64,000 nt of DNA from Cytobacillus gottheilii (lineage in GTDB: Bacteria; Bacillota; Bacilli; Bacillales; Cytobacillaceae). Position 1 is the stretch's first letter; each line of letters opens with the position of its first letter. The DNA lies in assembly GCF_900166665.1 (NCBI RefSeq), contig NZ_LT800494.1, positions 2,043,144 to 2,107,143 on the forward strand, written 5' to 3'. The notes below the pieces were generated by a model. The model worked only from the letters and a program-made list of their open reading frames with translations, was not told the origin of the DNA and ran no database searches. Below, in pieces: positions 1-9,089 of this stretch. The position numbers and the translations under genes were made by a program.

Positions 1-400
1 TGATCCAACAGATAAGGATTACATCACAGTAGTTCCTAATGACCTCGTTAATTCTGTTTTACATGAGGTTTCTAACCTGGGGTTTCGGATTCGCGAAGTT
101 GAATGTGAACAGGCACCGCGCCGTGTACGAGGACGACTTCCATTTATCCAAGAATTTGAGTTCGTGCCAACTTCCGGTCCCTTCCGAGGCCGTTTAGATG
201 AACTTGAAATTGTATTTTTCCCTGTCTCCCTAAATCAGACAGAAATCATCATGCAAGTGGACCGAAAAGCAAGAGGGTTAGGCGGCTTTTTATCAGAAGC
301 AATGTCTATGGATGAAACGAATTTGAGGTTAACGATTCACCAAAGCGATCTGCCAAATCTGCAGCAGAAACTGCAATCAGTCATAGCACAATATTCATAA
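1..400 (+). CDS. spo0M: Sporulation-control protein Spo0M, 3' part
   Basis: The gene is cut by the window edge; reading from base 2 gives the last 132 residues. The visible part has the arrestin-like end of the Spo0M family: a stretch around EFEFVPTSGPFRGRLDELEI, then a beta-rich segment and a conserved MDRKARG-like region (here VDRKARGLGGFLSEA). Spo0M is a cytosolic protein that affects sporulation onset in Bacillus; its molecular activity is not settled. A hairpin with a U tract follows the stop within 5 bases, so the gene probably ends its transcript here. The start and upstream control cannot be seen. Confidence 0.85.
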   Translation, partial: DPTDKDYITVVPNDLVNSVLHEVSNLGFRIREVECEQAPRRVRGRLPFIQEFEFVPTSGPFRGRLDELEIVFFPVSLNQTEIIMQVDRKARGLGGFLSEAMSMDETNLRLTIHQSDLPNLQQKLQSVIAQYS

Positions 401-404
401 GGCC

Positions 405-440
405 AAAAAAAAGATGGGGCAGTGTCTCATCTTTTTTTTG
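405..440 (+). terminator. Intrinsic terminator after spo0M
   Basis: An A-rich run followed by AGATG, a short loop and CATCT leads into eight T residues, starting five bases after the spo0M stop. The A run and T run also pair, lengthening the stem. Confidence 0.8.
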
Positions 441-649
441 TCAAAAATTGTTTCAATTCTATTTTGATCCTCATACATATTGTATAAAAATGAAATAATT
501 GCTCGCATAGGCAAAAAGGATGTCAAATTTCTTTTTTGAATCGACAAAAGTAGAATATTTTTGATGAAGGATATGACAAGCAAAATCTCTAAATGTCTAG
601 ATAAGAAAGAACGTGTGATTAGGCAGTTTAGACGTTTGGAGGGATGAAG

Positions 650-958
650 ATGTTGAAGGAATTATCAAAAACAAGAAAAAAACAATTCGATGTCACTATT
701 TTTCAAACACCAATATTCAATCAAAAAAAAGGGTATAAACAGGTTTATCGGATCGTGGTAGAAGGCGCAGACCATGATGATTGCTTAGGGTATGTATTCA
801 AGAAATTTAACGTACTGGATCGACTGCCTGCCGATTTTCAAGGCAGATATATCACAACAGGTGATATCCTTTATATTGATGAAGGGCGTCACGGCCAGAT
901 GTATTATCAGCTTCAGCCAGGCGGCTGGCAAGTAATTAACCGAATTCATATCAGGTAA
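650..958 (+). CDS. yodL: YodL-like protein
   Basis: A 102-residue protein resembling Bacillus subtilis YodL (about the same length), with the conserved core YRIVVEGADHDDCLGYVFKKF and an end rich in aromatic and Gly residues (YYQLQPGGWQVINRI). YodL of B. subtilis is sporulation-expressed and, when overproduced, disturbs cell shape through MreB; that role is carried over here by inference. An in-frame ATG lies at 644, but the GGAGG at 638-642 touches it, while the ATG at 650 is seven bases away, so 650 is the better start. The neighbours deoD, yodJ and ctpA match the B. subtilis yod region. Confidence 0.75.
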   Translation: MLKELSKTRKKQFDVTIFQTPIFNQKKGYKQVYRIVVEGADHDDCLGYVFKKFNVLDRLPADFQGRYITTGDILYIDEGRHGQMYYQLQPGGWQVINRIHIR

Positions 959-966
959 TGATGTTT

Positions 967-1001
967 CCTAAGAGAAGGAAAAGTAGTCCCCTTCTCTTAG
1001 G
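967..1001. terminator. Inverted repeat between convergent genes
   Basis: A 12-bp perfect inverted repeat (CCTAAGAGAAGG and its complement) lies between yodL and the small gene on the other strand. It lacks a clear U tract on either side, so it may be a weak bidirectional terminator. Confidence 0.55.
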
Positions 1002-1023
1002 AAGGCTTAAACAAATCCTCTAA

Positions 1024-1170
1024 TTACTTATGTGATCCTGGTCCGTTCTTACGGCCACCGCTAGCGGAATATTCTTTACCATGAGCCTCTTGTTCAGCAA
1101 TAATTGCCTCTTCAGGAATATGATTATTTTTCTTCGGTGAATTAATTCTATTACGATGTTTTTTACCCAT
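1024..1170 (-). CDS. Small basic protein of unknown function
   Basis: A 48-residue protein rich in Lys, Asn and His, starting MGKKHRNRINSPKKNNHIPE and ending GGRKNGPGSHK. The reading frame extends upstream to 1278, but the ATG at 1170 has a GGAAGGGG seven bases before it, which fixes the start. Size, composition and the sporulation-rich neighbourhood resemble minor small acid-soluble spore proteins, but I cannot match it to a named Ssp family. It faces yodL and diverges from deoD. Confidence 0.65.
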   Translation of the reverse strand: MGKKHRNRINSPKKNNHIPEEAIIAEQEAHGKEYSASGGRKNGPGSHK

Positions 1171-1372
1171 CTGGCATCCCCTTCCTTTTATTACAAATGT
1201 ATTTTTATTAGTGAACTGTGCATATCTCACATGAATGGGAGAAGCTATCATTAGGTTGCCCAGGAAGAGGATTCTCATTCTGCCGCCTGGAGGTTTCGCC
1301 TAAGGAATGTATATGGTATATTGTGATTGTACAACCAAGTTTACATAGTTAGAAATTGGGAGGTTTTTTACA

Positions 1373-2077
1373 ATGAGTGTACATATTGGAGCAAAAGAAG
1401 GCCAAATTGCTGAGACGGTGTTATTGCCGGGAGATCCGCTCAGAGCAAAATATATTGCTGAAACATTTTTAGAAGGTGCAGAATGCTATAACGAAGTCCG
1501 TAATATGTTCGGATATACAGGCACGTACAAAGGAAAACGTATTTCTGTGCAGGGTACGGGCATGGGAGTACCATCCATTTCAATTTATATCAATGAATTG
1601 ATGAACAGCTACAATGTCCAAAACTTAATCAGAGTAGGCACATGCGGAGCGATTCAAAAGGATGTTAAGGTAAGAGACGTCATCTTGGCGATGACGGCAT
1701 CCACAGATTCTCAAATGAATAGGCTTACTTTTGGCGGTGTGGACTATGCCCCTACAGCGAACTTCGATCTCTTAAAGAAAGCTTATGATTCCGGTGTAGA
1801 AAAGGGTCTGAACTTAAAGGTAGGAAATGTCTTCACGGCTGATATGTTTTATAATGATAACTCTGAGCTGGAAAAATGGGCTAAATACCAAATTCTTGCG
1901 ATTGAAATGGAGACAGCTGCTCTTTATACGCTTGCAGCAAAACTGGACCGCAAGGCATTGTCTGTGTTAACAGTCAGCGATCATATTTTAACCGGAGAAG
2001 AGACAACAGCAGAAGAAAGACAAACGACCTTCAATGAAATGATTGAAGTAGCTTTAGAAGCAGCAATTAAAGAATAA
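1373..2077 (+). CDS. deoD: Purine nucleoside phosphorylase, DeoD type
   Basis: A 234-residue cytosolic enzyme that splits purine (deoxy)nucleosides with phosphate to give the base and (deoxy)ribose 1-phosphate. The length fits hexameric DeoD enzymes. Family features are the N-terminal [23 protein letters not shown] phosphate-binding region, the glycine motif [15 protein letters not shown], and [13 protein letters not shown] followed by TVSDHI. A GGGAGG precedes the ATG. The gene is monocistronic: a strong terminator follows. In B. subtilis it also lies beside yodL and yodJ. Confidence 0.95.
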   Translation: MSVHIGAKEGQIAETVLLPGDPLRAKYIAETFLEGAECYNEVRNMFGYTGTYKGKRISVQGTGMGVPSISIYINELMNSYNVQNLIRVGTCGAIQKDVKVRDVILAMTASTDSQMNRLTFGGVDYAPTANFDLLKKAYDSGVEKGLNLKVGNVFTADMFYNDNSELEKWAKYQILAIEMETAALYTLAAKLDRKALSVLTVSDHILTGEETTAEERQTTFNEMIEVALEAAIKE

Positions 2078-2080
2078 GCA

Positions 2081-2113
2081 AAAAAGAACTGGCCGCTTGG
2101 CCGGTTTTTTCTT
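2081..2113 (+). terminator. Intrinsic terminator after deoD
   Basis: AAAAAGAACTGGCC, a GCTT loop and GGCCGGTTTTTT form a GC-rich hairpin with a U tail directly after the deoD stop. Confidence 0.9.
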
Positions 2114-2259
2114 TTGCATTCAGATAGGTTGGATTGACTGTAGGATTAATTAATGGCTCTTTGATTTATACATTTCTTACCATTAACGACATTTTTCGCA
2201 TTCAGATCATGATCGTGCTAAAATAGAGTGGAATGATTTAGACGGAAATAGGTGAGAAA

Positions 2260-3153
2260 ATGAAAAAACAACTAATGCTCCTTGGATTGCTATGCATTCT
2301 TCTTTCGGGATGCAGTCAATTAAACGGTTACTTAGAGAACATTCCATTCATCGGAAATGGGAATAACAACGGTTCACATGACAATGTAGATCCTGTGCAA
2401 AATGACGATAAACAACAATCAGAAGAAGAAGAAAATACAGAAACGCCTCAACAGGAAGCTATTGAAGACGACGCTGCGAATGACGAATCAGCAAACCAAG
2501 AGAACAATCTTGTTTTAGAAGCCTCATTCTTTAATCATATTAAGGTTGTCGATGGAAAAAATTATATACAGAATCCAGAAAACGTTATGGCATTAGTAAA
2601 TAAGGATTATTATTATGTAGAAAAATATACACCTGCTGACCTGGTTCGGCCGAATGTTGAATTCTCTTTTGGAGATCAGGATATAGAGAAAAGTTATATG
2701 CGCGAGGAAGCTGCTGGTGCTCTTGAGAAAATGTTTGCACAAGCAAAGAATGAGGGCGTTAATTTATTCGCTGTTTCTGGTTATCGTTCATATTCCAGGC
2801 AAAACGATCTTTTTAAAGCAGAGGTAGCTAAGGTTGGGGAAGAACTGGCCGCACAAACAGTTGCATATCCAGGAAGCAGTGAACATCAATCAGGTCTGGC
2901 GATGGATATTTCAAGCCATAGTGCAGATTTTCTGCTAACAGAACAATTTGCAGAGACTGCTGAAGGGAAATGGCTTGCAGATCATGCACACTTGTTTGGC
3001 TTTATTCTGCGTTATCCAAAAGGAAAAGAAGATATCACAGGATATAGCTTTGAACCTTGGCATTATCGGTATGTAGGCATAGAAGGTGCCAAAGTAATAT
3101 TTGAAAAAAATCTTACTTTGGAGGAATACTTTAATCTGGTAAAAAAAATATAA
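2260..3153 (+). CDS. yodJ: D-Ala-D-Ala carboxypeptidase lipoprotein, VanY/M15B family
   Basis: A 297-residue lipoprotein expected to trim D-Ala from peptidoglycan stem peptides outside the membrane. Residues 1-18 form a lipoprotein signal with lipobox LLSGC (Cys18), followed by a low-complexity Glu/Asn/Gln linker up to about residue 85. The catalytic domain carries the M15B zinc-site motifs SGYRSYSRQ, SEHQSGLAMDI (His and Asp ligands) and EPWHYRYVG (final His ligand). Position next to deoD and ctpA matches B. subtilis yodJ. Confidence 0.88.
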   Translation: MKKQLMLLGLLCILLSGCSQLNGYLENIPFIGNGNNNGSHDNVDPVQNDDKQQSEEEENTETPQQEAIEDDAANDESANQENNLVLEASFFNHIKVVDGKNYIQNPENVMALVNKDYYYVEKYTPADLVRPNVEFSFGDQDIEKSYMREEAAGALEKMFAQAKNEGVNLFAVSGYRSYSRQNDLFKAEVAKVGEELAAQTVAYPGSSEHQSGLAMDISSHSADFLLTEQFAETAEGKWLADHAHLFGFILRYPKGKEDITGYSFEPWHYRYVGIEGAKVIFEKNLTLEEYFNLVKKI

Positions 3154-3418
3154 ACAATTAGCTTAGCCTCATCAATCAGCTCCTGATAGTGATTGAACAG
3201 GAAGCTTTTGGAATTATTAACATCACTTCATTCATGCAATAATAACGCTACAAGGATCATTCTGCCTGTAATGATTTTATTATCAAAATGTTAGATGATG
3301 GTGTATAATTTGTACAAGTTTTTATTACGTATTCTTTAGTGAATAAGTATGATTTTTTTGTTAATCACAGTGAAAAAATGGTATTCTATTCAAAAGAAGT
3401 TCGTTACCTAATGGTTAT

Positions 3419-4906
3419 ATGAAAGTGGTGAATGATTTGCAGGATGAGAATTTAAATCAAGATTCAACAGAAAAGCAATCAAGCTTTATCAAGATGAAAA
3501 AATTCCAATTTGTTATGCTTTTATTTTTAGTTGTATTTCTTTCTGCGGGGATAACAACTTTTGCTTTAGCATTTGGGGATGAAAAAGCAGTAAGTGTTGG
3601 AAATGAAACAAGCAGAAGTGAATTTGATAAATTATATACGGCTTTTGATACATTGAAAGATGGCTACTTTCAAGACGTAGAAGATCAAACGCTAATAAAC
3701 GGTGCAATTAATGGAATGTTAGAGTCTTTGGATGATCCATATTCAGATTATATGGATGTGGAGGAAGCGAAAAACTTCCATGAGAGCATATCTTCCTCTT
3801 TTGAAGGAATTGGAGCAGAAATTACGGAACAGGAAGGTTCTATTGTCATTGTTTCACCTTTAAAGGGTTCTCCAGCAGAGAAGGCTGGATTAAAACCTAA
3901 CGATATCGTATTATCAGTCGATGGAGAAAGTATTCAAGGAATGAGTTCAACCGAGGCAGTGCTGCTTATACGCGGTGAAAAAGGGTCGACAGTTGAGCTT
4001 TCGATCCAGCGGGCTGGCACAAACGAACCAATTACAATTCCAATTGTCCGCGATACGATTCCAATTGAAACGGTTTATGGAGAAATGATTGATGATGAAA
4101 TCGCAAAAGTGCAGATTACATCGTTCTCAGAACAAACCGGTCAGGAATTAGTTGAAACATTAAACAACCTTCAAAATGAAGGAATGAAGGGACTAGTTCT
4201 GGATCTAAGACAGAATCCTGGCGGCTTATTGGATCAAGCGATCTTAATTTCAAGTTTATTTGTTCCTGAAGGGGAAATTTTATTCCAGATTGAAGATCGT
4301 GAAGGTAACCGAGAAGCAGTACAGTCGACTGCACAAGAAAATACTGATATGCCTTTAGTCGTTGTCATTGACCAAGGAAGTGCAAGTGCTTCAGAAATTT
4401 TAGCAGGTGCCGTTCAGGAATCTGCAGATATTCCGCTAGTTGGTCAAAAATCATTCGGAAAAGGCACAGTGCAGCGTGCACAAGATTTTACTGACGGATC
4501 GAATATGAAGTTTACGACTGAAAAATGGCTGACACCTGATGGCAACTGGATCCATACAAAAGGTATCCAGCCAGACTATGAAGTTGCTTTGCCGGATTAT
4601 GCTTCATTGCCATATGTTAGTCCAGATCTTGAATTGAAGATATCCTCTTCTTCAACACAAGTTCAGTCTGCACAACAGATGCTGGCAGCACTAGACTTTG
4701 ATCCAGGCAGAACGGACGGCTTTTTCGATGAAAAAACAGAAGCAGCCGTAAAACAATTTCAACAATCTGTTCAACTTGAAGAGACAGGCGTTCTAACTGG
4801 TCAAACGACACTGCTGCTGATGGAAGAGTTAAGAGCATTAATTGACAAAAACGATACGCAAATCTTAAAGGCAACTGAAATATTAAAAGAAAAACTAAAT
4901 TCTTAA
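3419..4906 (+). CDS. ctpA: Carboxy-terminal processing protease CtpA, S41A family
   Basis: A membrane-anchored serine protease of 495 residues. Order: cytoplasmic tail, one membrane segment (about 28-50), S41 helical part, PDZ domain (about 120-200, GIGAEI to STEAVLLIRGEKGS), the S41 catalytic core with GSASASE near residues 320-326 and the Lys motif SFGKGTVQ, and a C-terminal peptidoglycan-binding domain (about 415-480, DPGRTDGFFDEKTEAAVKQF). The ATG at 3419 has no good ribosome binding site; a TTG at 3437 with AAGTGGTG about eight bases upstream may be the true start. A terminator follows the stop. Confidence 0.93.
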   Translation: MKVVNDLQDENLNQDSTEKQSSFIKMKKFQFVMLLFLVVFLSAGITTFALAFGDEKAVSVGNETSRSEFDKLYTAFDTLKDGYFQDVEDQTLINGAINGMLESLDDPYSDYMDVEEAKNFHESISSSFEGIGAEITEQEGSIVIVSPLKGSPAEKAGLKPNDIVLSVDGESIQGMSSTEAVLLIRGEKGSTVELSIQRAGTNEPITIPIVRDTIPIETVYGEMIDDEIAKVQITSFSEQTGQELVETLNNLQNEGMKGLVLDLRQNPGGLLDQAILISSLFVPEGEILFQIEDREGNREAVQSTAQENTDMPLVVVIDQGSASASEILAGAVQESADIPLVGQKSFGKGTVQRAQDFTDGSNMKFTTEKWLTPDGNWIHTKGIQPDYEVALPDYASLPYVSPDLELKISSSSTQVQSAQQMLAALDFDPGRTDGFFDEKTEAAVKQFQQSVQLEETGVLTGQTTLLLMEELRALIDKNDTQILKATEILKEKLNS

Positions 4907-4913
4907 TTTACTG

Positions 4914-4942
4914 CTCCTCACCATCAGGTGGGGAGTTTTTTT
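4914..4942 (+). terminator. Intrinsic terminator after ctpA
   Basis: CTCCTCACC, loop ATCA, GGTGGGGAG and seven T residues, with a single wobble pair in the stem. Confidence 0.9.
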
Positions 4943-5124
4943 ATCCAAACAGCCTTTTGAAAGTACAACATCATAAGTTGATTCTTCTTTAAATATTTTG
5001 TTTTTATCACTGGGGTTCTTATAGGTAAAAGGTTCGTTTTTAATAGATAGCGTATAGAAATCACTGTCCTGTATAACAATGGTAAAAGAAGGGTTTTATA
5101 AACGAACTTCAGAGGTGAGCTGTT

Positions 5125-6042
5125 ATGAAAAAAAGAGTATGTCTCTTAATGATATTCACCATGGTGATTTTGTCAGGCTGCTTAAATGGCGATCATTTAT
5201 CAGAAAAAGAATCAGAGCCTTTTCATTTTTCTTCAAATCATAAAAACTTTCTATTAATAGGAGTTGACAGCAGGGGAGAAGAAGAATCCCGTTCGGATGC
5301 AATCCTTGTTGCCCGCTATGAGCCGAAGGATAATACAATGAAGATTGTATCGCTCATGCGTGACAGCTATGTCAAAATTCCTGATTACCCTTTTGAATAT
5401 AGTAAATTAAATCATGCTTATTATTTAGGGGGCAAAGAGTTATTAAAGGAAACCATTCAAGATAACTTTGGAATTGTTATTGATCATACTGCGGTCATTG
5501 ATTTTAATGGATTTGCCAGTATGATGGATATTCTTGCTCCTGATGGTATAGAGGTTGAAGTGTCACAGCAGCTGATTGATGATATGGGGCTGGATGTGGC
5601 TCCCGGGAAACAAAAGCTTAATGGTGAACAGTTACTCTCTTATGTTCGCTTTCGCCATGATGCCAAAAGCGACTTTGGCAGGGTTGACCGTCAGAGAGAG
5701 GTGCTAGTTTCAATTAAAGACCAAGTGATGGAGCAATTTACAACTCCAGAAGGGCTTGTGAAATTTCCGGAAGTGCTCAATGAAGTCTTAAACTATGTGG
5801 ATACAGATTTAAACTTTGAAGAAGCATTTTCAATTGGTGCTTCCTTTTTACTTAATCCAATTACAGAAGTTGAAACCTTAAGAGTTCCTGTAGCTGACAG
5901 TTACGAGAACAAAAGCTACAAGCATGCAGGGGCTGTACTGGAAATGAATCTGGAAGAAAACACAGAAGCTTTAAAACAATTTTTCAATGAGATTAAACAA
6001 GAAGAAATTATGAGACAAGAGCATAATGAAAAAGAAAATTGA
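5125..6042 (+). CDS. LytR-CpsA-Psr (LCP) family protein with a lipobox
   Basis: A 305-residue extracytoplasmic LCP protein. LCP enzymes move wall teichoic acid or other glycopolymers from a lipid carrier to peptidoglycan. The domain shows NFLLIGVDSRG, SRSDAILVARYEP, the Arg-rich IVSLMRDSYVKIP, KLNHAYYLGG and SYVRFRHDAKSDFGRVDRQREV, all family hallmarks. The N terminus is unusual: residues 2-19 end in ILSGC (Cys19), a lipobox, where most LCP proteins have an uncleaved membrane anchor. AGAGGTGAG precedes the ATG. The gene stands alone and is followed by a dispersed repeat whose hairpin probably ends the transcript. Confidence 0.88.
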   Translation: MKKRVCLLMIFTMVILSGCLNGDHLSEKESEPFHFSSNHKNFLLIGVDSRGEEESRSDAILVARYEPKDNTMKIVSLMRDSYVKIPDYPFEYSKLNHAYYLGGKELLKETIQDNFGIVIDHTAVIDFNGFASMMDILAPDGIEVEVSQQLIDDMGLDVAPGKQKLNGEQLLSYVRFRHDAKSDFGRVDRQREVLVSIKDQVMEQFTTPEGLVKFPEVLNEVLNYVDTDLNFEEAFSIGASFLLNPITEVETLRVPVADSYENKSYKHAGAVLEMNLEENTEALKQFFNEIKQEEIMRQEHNEKEN

Positions 6043-6123
6043 ACAATGGTGCAGGGAAGAAAACAAAAAAATGTAGGGATATCTGAATTTCGGATAGTAG
6101 AGTTCAAAAATATATGATACATC

Positions 6124-6423
6124 GAGTCTGGGACATAAGTATTTAACAGACCCAGAGAACCGAATGGTTAGGGAGTCACCTTTCTAATCATTCGGTTATT
6201 TATTTATGATTATAAAATACATTTTATTAACATGAGTGAAATGGAGCGGAGGACACTCGACTCCTGTGGGCAATAGAGGAAAAGGTGAGACCCCGCAGGA
6301 GCTTCCTCCCCACGGAAAGCGAGGGTCTGCAGTGCAATGGAACGGACTAGTTTAAATATCCAAAACCAAGATATATTGAATATTCTTATTTTAGAAAGAA
6401 TAATTTCATTTTGTCCCAGCTTC
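6124..6423 (+). repeat. Dispersed MITE-like repeat, copy A
   Basis: A 300-bp non-coding element bounded by imperfect terminal inverted repeats: CTGGGACATAA at the left and TTTTGTCCCAG at the right. After the left end comes a terminator-like hairpin (ACCGAATGGTTAG / CTAATCATTCGGT, about 6159-6197), then a GC-rich core with GGAGCGGAGGAC, CCCCGCAGGAGC and CACGGAAAGCGAGGG. It begins 82 bases after the LCP gene stop. The rest of the gap, to 6595, is AT-rich and I see nothing else in it. Confidence 0.85.
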
Positions 6424-6595
6424 TTTTTTATTGCTGCTAAAATTTTTTCTTCATTATAATGTCAGCTGGAATTTTCGATTTGTTATGTGCTTTTTTTATG
6501 AGATAAATTATTTGTAGGTCGCCGGCAAAACCTTTAAAATGATTATTTAGAGTCTCATAATAAAAAATGGATGTTTAGAATAATGAGGTGATTTC

Positions 6596-7000
6596 TTGAG
6601 GCAGATTGTTCAGCTTGATGGACACATTAGACAGGAAGTTGCTGAAATAGAATGCAAATGGGAAAAGGTTGCAAGAGAGTTTTCTGCTTACTATGATCAA
6701 AAGTTTTGCATGTTCAATGAAGAATTGATTATAGAAGTCATAAGAAACCAAAAAGGCAAACTAGCTGCACAAACAGATATTATTACGCCATATTATGAAT
6801 CTTATTTAGAAATTGGTATAGAAAGTGAAGATGAATACTATCCGAACGCTTATATCCCTATTTGGAAATGCAAACAAGAGACATTTCAAAGAGTTGGTTA
6901 TCTTACAAATCGTACAATAACAGAACTGGGCGAGATTCTACATGAAATGATAAAAGAAATGCTGGAAGATAGAGAGGGAAATGGAGATTACAATGAATAA
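6596..7000 (+). CDS. Protein of unknown function
   Basis: A 134-residue acidic cytosolic protein that I do not recognise. No signal peptide, membrane segment or metal motif is visible; the middle has many aromatic residues (PYYESYLEIG, DEYYPNAYIPIWKCK), and the last third looks helical. The TTG start is supported by GAGGTG six bases upstream. Its end overlaps the start of the CobW-type GTPase gene, so the two are probably co-transcribed and translationally coupled. Confidence 0.6.
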   Translation: MRQIVQLDGHIRQEVAEIECKWEKVAREFSAYYDQKFCMFNEELIIEVIRNQKGKLAAQTDIITPYYESYLEIGIESEDEYYPNAYIPIWKCKQETFQRVGYLTNRTITELGEILHEMIKEMLEDREGNGDYNE

Positions 7001-7910
7001 AACAGAAATTTATATTCTATCAGGTTTCTTAGGGAGCGGGAAAACAACGCTGCTTAAGCAGCTGCTTCTAGAGGAAAAAGAGAAGGGAAGAAAAACAGCT
7101 GTCTTAATGAATGAGCTAGGAAAAGTATCGATTGATTCTGATGCTGTCGATACAGATGTCCCTTTAAAAGAGCTTCTTGATGGGTGTATTTGCTGCACCA
7201 TCCAAGACAAGCTCGAGGCACAGCTTCAAGAACTTTTAGTTATGGAAAAACCAGAGGTCATCTATATTGAATCAACGGGTGCAGCTCATCCAATTGAAGT
7301 GCTGGATGGCATCCTGTCTCCTATTTTTGCCGATCAATTATGGGTAAAGGGCATTATCTCAGTCTTAGATGGTCAGCTTTGGTTAGAGAGAAGCAGTCTT
7401 AGCCCTCAAATCAGACAGCTGCTTGTTGAACAAGTTAAACATTCAGATTTGCTGCTTTTGAATAAAGCAGATCAGCTGACAGAAGCGCAGCAAGGTCAGC
7501 TGGTTTATGACGTGCAAGCAATAAATCCAAATGTGCTTGCCTTGTTGACCACATATTCAAAAGTACCAATGGAAAAGGTTCGAAACTTATCTGCCAGCAA
7601 AAGAGCAGAAAGTGAAACAGCTCATGTTAAGCAAGATTTAAATTTGGGCACGTTTGTTTATACGTTTAAAAGGTCTGTACACCGTGAAGGATTTATAAAT
7701 TTTCTACAGAGTTTGCCTGATACAATATATAGAATAAAAGGATACATTCAATTCACCAATTCTCCGTATCCCGAGCTTTTCCAATATTCGTATGGGATGC
7801 CAATTTTTCTGCCTGAAAACATGAAGATGCCATTAAATATGGTGTTTATTGGTGAACAGATTGATTGGCAGGACATACAGTCTCAACTGGAGACTCTCTC
7901 TGCTGATTAA
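6993..7910 (+). CDS. CobW/COG0523-family GTPase, putative metallochaperone
   Basis: A 305-residue P-loop GTPase of the CobW/YjiA/YciC (ZagA) group, proteins that deliver metal, often zinc, to target enzymes. Walker A is GFLGSGKTT (residues 11-19), the metal-binding CxCC motif is GCICC (Cys65, Cys67, Cys68), Walker B lies in VIYIESTGAAHP, and LLLNKADQL is the guanine-specificity motif NKxD. The C-terminal CobW_C domain is short. An ATG at 6981 is in frame, but GGAG at 6983-6986 favours the ATG at 6993. The target protein is not evident from the neighbours, and no Zur box was recognised. Confidence 0.85.
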   Translation: MNKTEIYILSGFLGSGKTTLLKQLLLEEKEKGRKTAVLMNELGKVSIDSDAVDTDVPLKELLDGCICCTIQDKLEAQLQELLVMEKPEVIYIESTGAAHPIEVLDGILSPIFADQLWVKGIISVLDGQLWLERSSLSPQIRQLLVEQVKHSDLLLLNKADQLTEAQQGQLVYDVQAINPNVLALLTTYSKVPMEKVRNLSASKRAESETAHVKQDLNLGTFVYTFKRSVHREGFINFLQSLPDTIYRIKGYIQFTNSPYPELFQYSYGMPIFLPENMKMPLNMVFIGEQIDWQDIQSQLETLSAD

Positions 7911-7973
7911 TCTATATGAGGTTTTAATTCATATCAAAAGGGAATGACTTCAATAAAAGGAGTGGATCTCAGT

Positions 7974-8144
7974 ATGCCGTGGAGCAAAAATGATTATCCT
8001 GATGCCATGAAAAACCTAGACCCTAAAGTAAGAAATAAAGCGATTGAAATTGCAAATGCATTGTTGGATGAAGATTATGAAGAAGGACGAGCTATTCCCA
8101 TTGCCATCGATAAAGCCAAGGAATGGAAAGAAAACAGAGAATAA
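7974..8144 (+). CDS. Small protein resembling the YdaT N-terminal region
   Basis: A 56-residue protein beginning MPWSKNDYPDAMKNL and containing EIANALLDEDYEEGRAIPIA. This pattern recalls the N-terminal part of B. subtilis YdaT as I remember it, without the C-terminal domain. The frame has an earlier ATG at 7944, but AAAGGAG at 7956-7962 supports 7974. Function is unknown. Confidence 0.7.
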   Translation: MPWSKNDYPDAMKNLDPKVRNKAIEIANALLDEDYEEGRAIPIAIDKAKEWKENRE

Positions 8145-8192
8145 CTAAATATATAACGAATAGTCTCTCTTATGTTTAGGGAGACTTTTAAT

Positions 8193-9050
8193 ATGAAAAC
8201 AATATATAGGTTAACGTTCATACTGACAGTCATGTTGTTCTTTTTCCTGAATATCAAAATGCTGGAAGGAGTGGCATCTACTCACGGATTGGGCTATCAT
8301 ATTGAAATGCTTGAGTGGGACCAAGTTAATAAACAGCTCCCCAAATTCAGTAAATTTCATGTGTTGGATACAGAGTCGGGAAGAATGTTTGAAGTGCAAA
8401 GAAGAGCGGGTTCTCAACATGCAGATGTTCAACCGCTGACAGCAAAAGATACAAAAATAATGAAAGAAATTTATGATGGTCAATGGAGCTGGCGAAGAAG
8501 GTCCATTATTGTCATAACAAAAGACAGATGGATTGCAGCATCCATGCATGGCATGCCGCATGGAGCTGGTGCGTTGCCTAATAATTTTCCGGGGCATTTT
8601 TGTATTCATTTTTATGGAAGTACAACTCATCGTACGAATGAGATGGATTTATCACACAAATTAATGATCTTCAAAGCATCGGGCAGATTATATCCCTATT
8701 TAACATTTGCAGATGCCAAAGAAGTGATAAACTCTTATATAACAGGGTTAAAAGAACATGATGAACAGATTGCAGAGTTTATCTCTTTACAGAAAACAAA
8801 TTGGAATAAGCTTTTTCCAAAGATTGAAAACGCTAAGGTATCCAGCGTTCAGCTTCCGGATGAAATCCACGATCAGTCAGAATTAGTACTTGAGGTACCA
8901 ACGAAAATCGAATGGTATGTAAAGAATCATGGAAGGCAAGTATTTACCGGAAAGATCGTTCTTGTTCGATTTTCACCCGCTGGACCATGGAAAGTAAATT
9001 CTGTACAGTTTTTAGAAGATCATAACCATTTTAATGGAAACATAAACTAA
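8193..9050 (+). CDS. Exported or membrane-anchored protein of unknown function
   Basis: A 285-residue protein with an N-terminal hydrophobic segment (about residues 5-23) that may be a signal peptide or anchor. The mature part contains FEVQRRAGSQHADVQPL, WSWRRRSIIVI, IAASMHGMPHGAG and FPGHFCIHFYGSTTHR. The His/Cys-rich blocks are reminiscent of an L,D-transpeptidase-like or other cell-wall enzyme active site, but I cannot prove the fold. AGGGAGA eight bases upstream supports the ATG at 8193 over the one at 8172. A shared terminator separates it from the convergent zinc-ribbon gene. Confidence 0.65.
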   Translation: MKTIYRLTFILTVMLFFFLNIKMLEGVASTHGLGYHIEMLEWDQVNKQLPKFSKFHVLDTESGRMFEVQRRAGSQHADVQPLTAKDTKIMKEIYDGQWSWRRRSIIVITKDRWIAASMHGMPHGAGALPNNFPGHFCIHFYGSTTHRTNEMDLSHKLMIFKASGRLYPYLTFADAKEVINSYITGLKEHDEQIAEFISLQKTNWNKLFPKIENAKVSSVQLPDEIHDQSELVLEVPTKIEWYVKNHGRQVFTGKIVLVRFSPAGPWKVNSVQFLEDHNHFNGNIN

Positions 9051-9089
9051 AGAAATAAGCTTGAGAGACGATCTCTCAAGCTTATTTCT
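9051..9089. terminator. Bidirectional terminator
   Basis: A near-perfect inverted repeat AGAAATAAGCTTGAGAGA / TCTCTCAAGCTTATTTCT with A and T runs on either side, serving both convergent genes; it overlaps the stop of the minus-strand gene. Confidence 0.85.
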
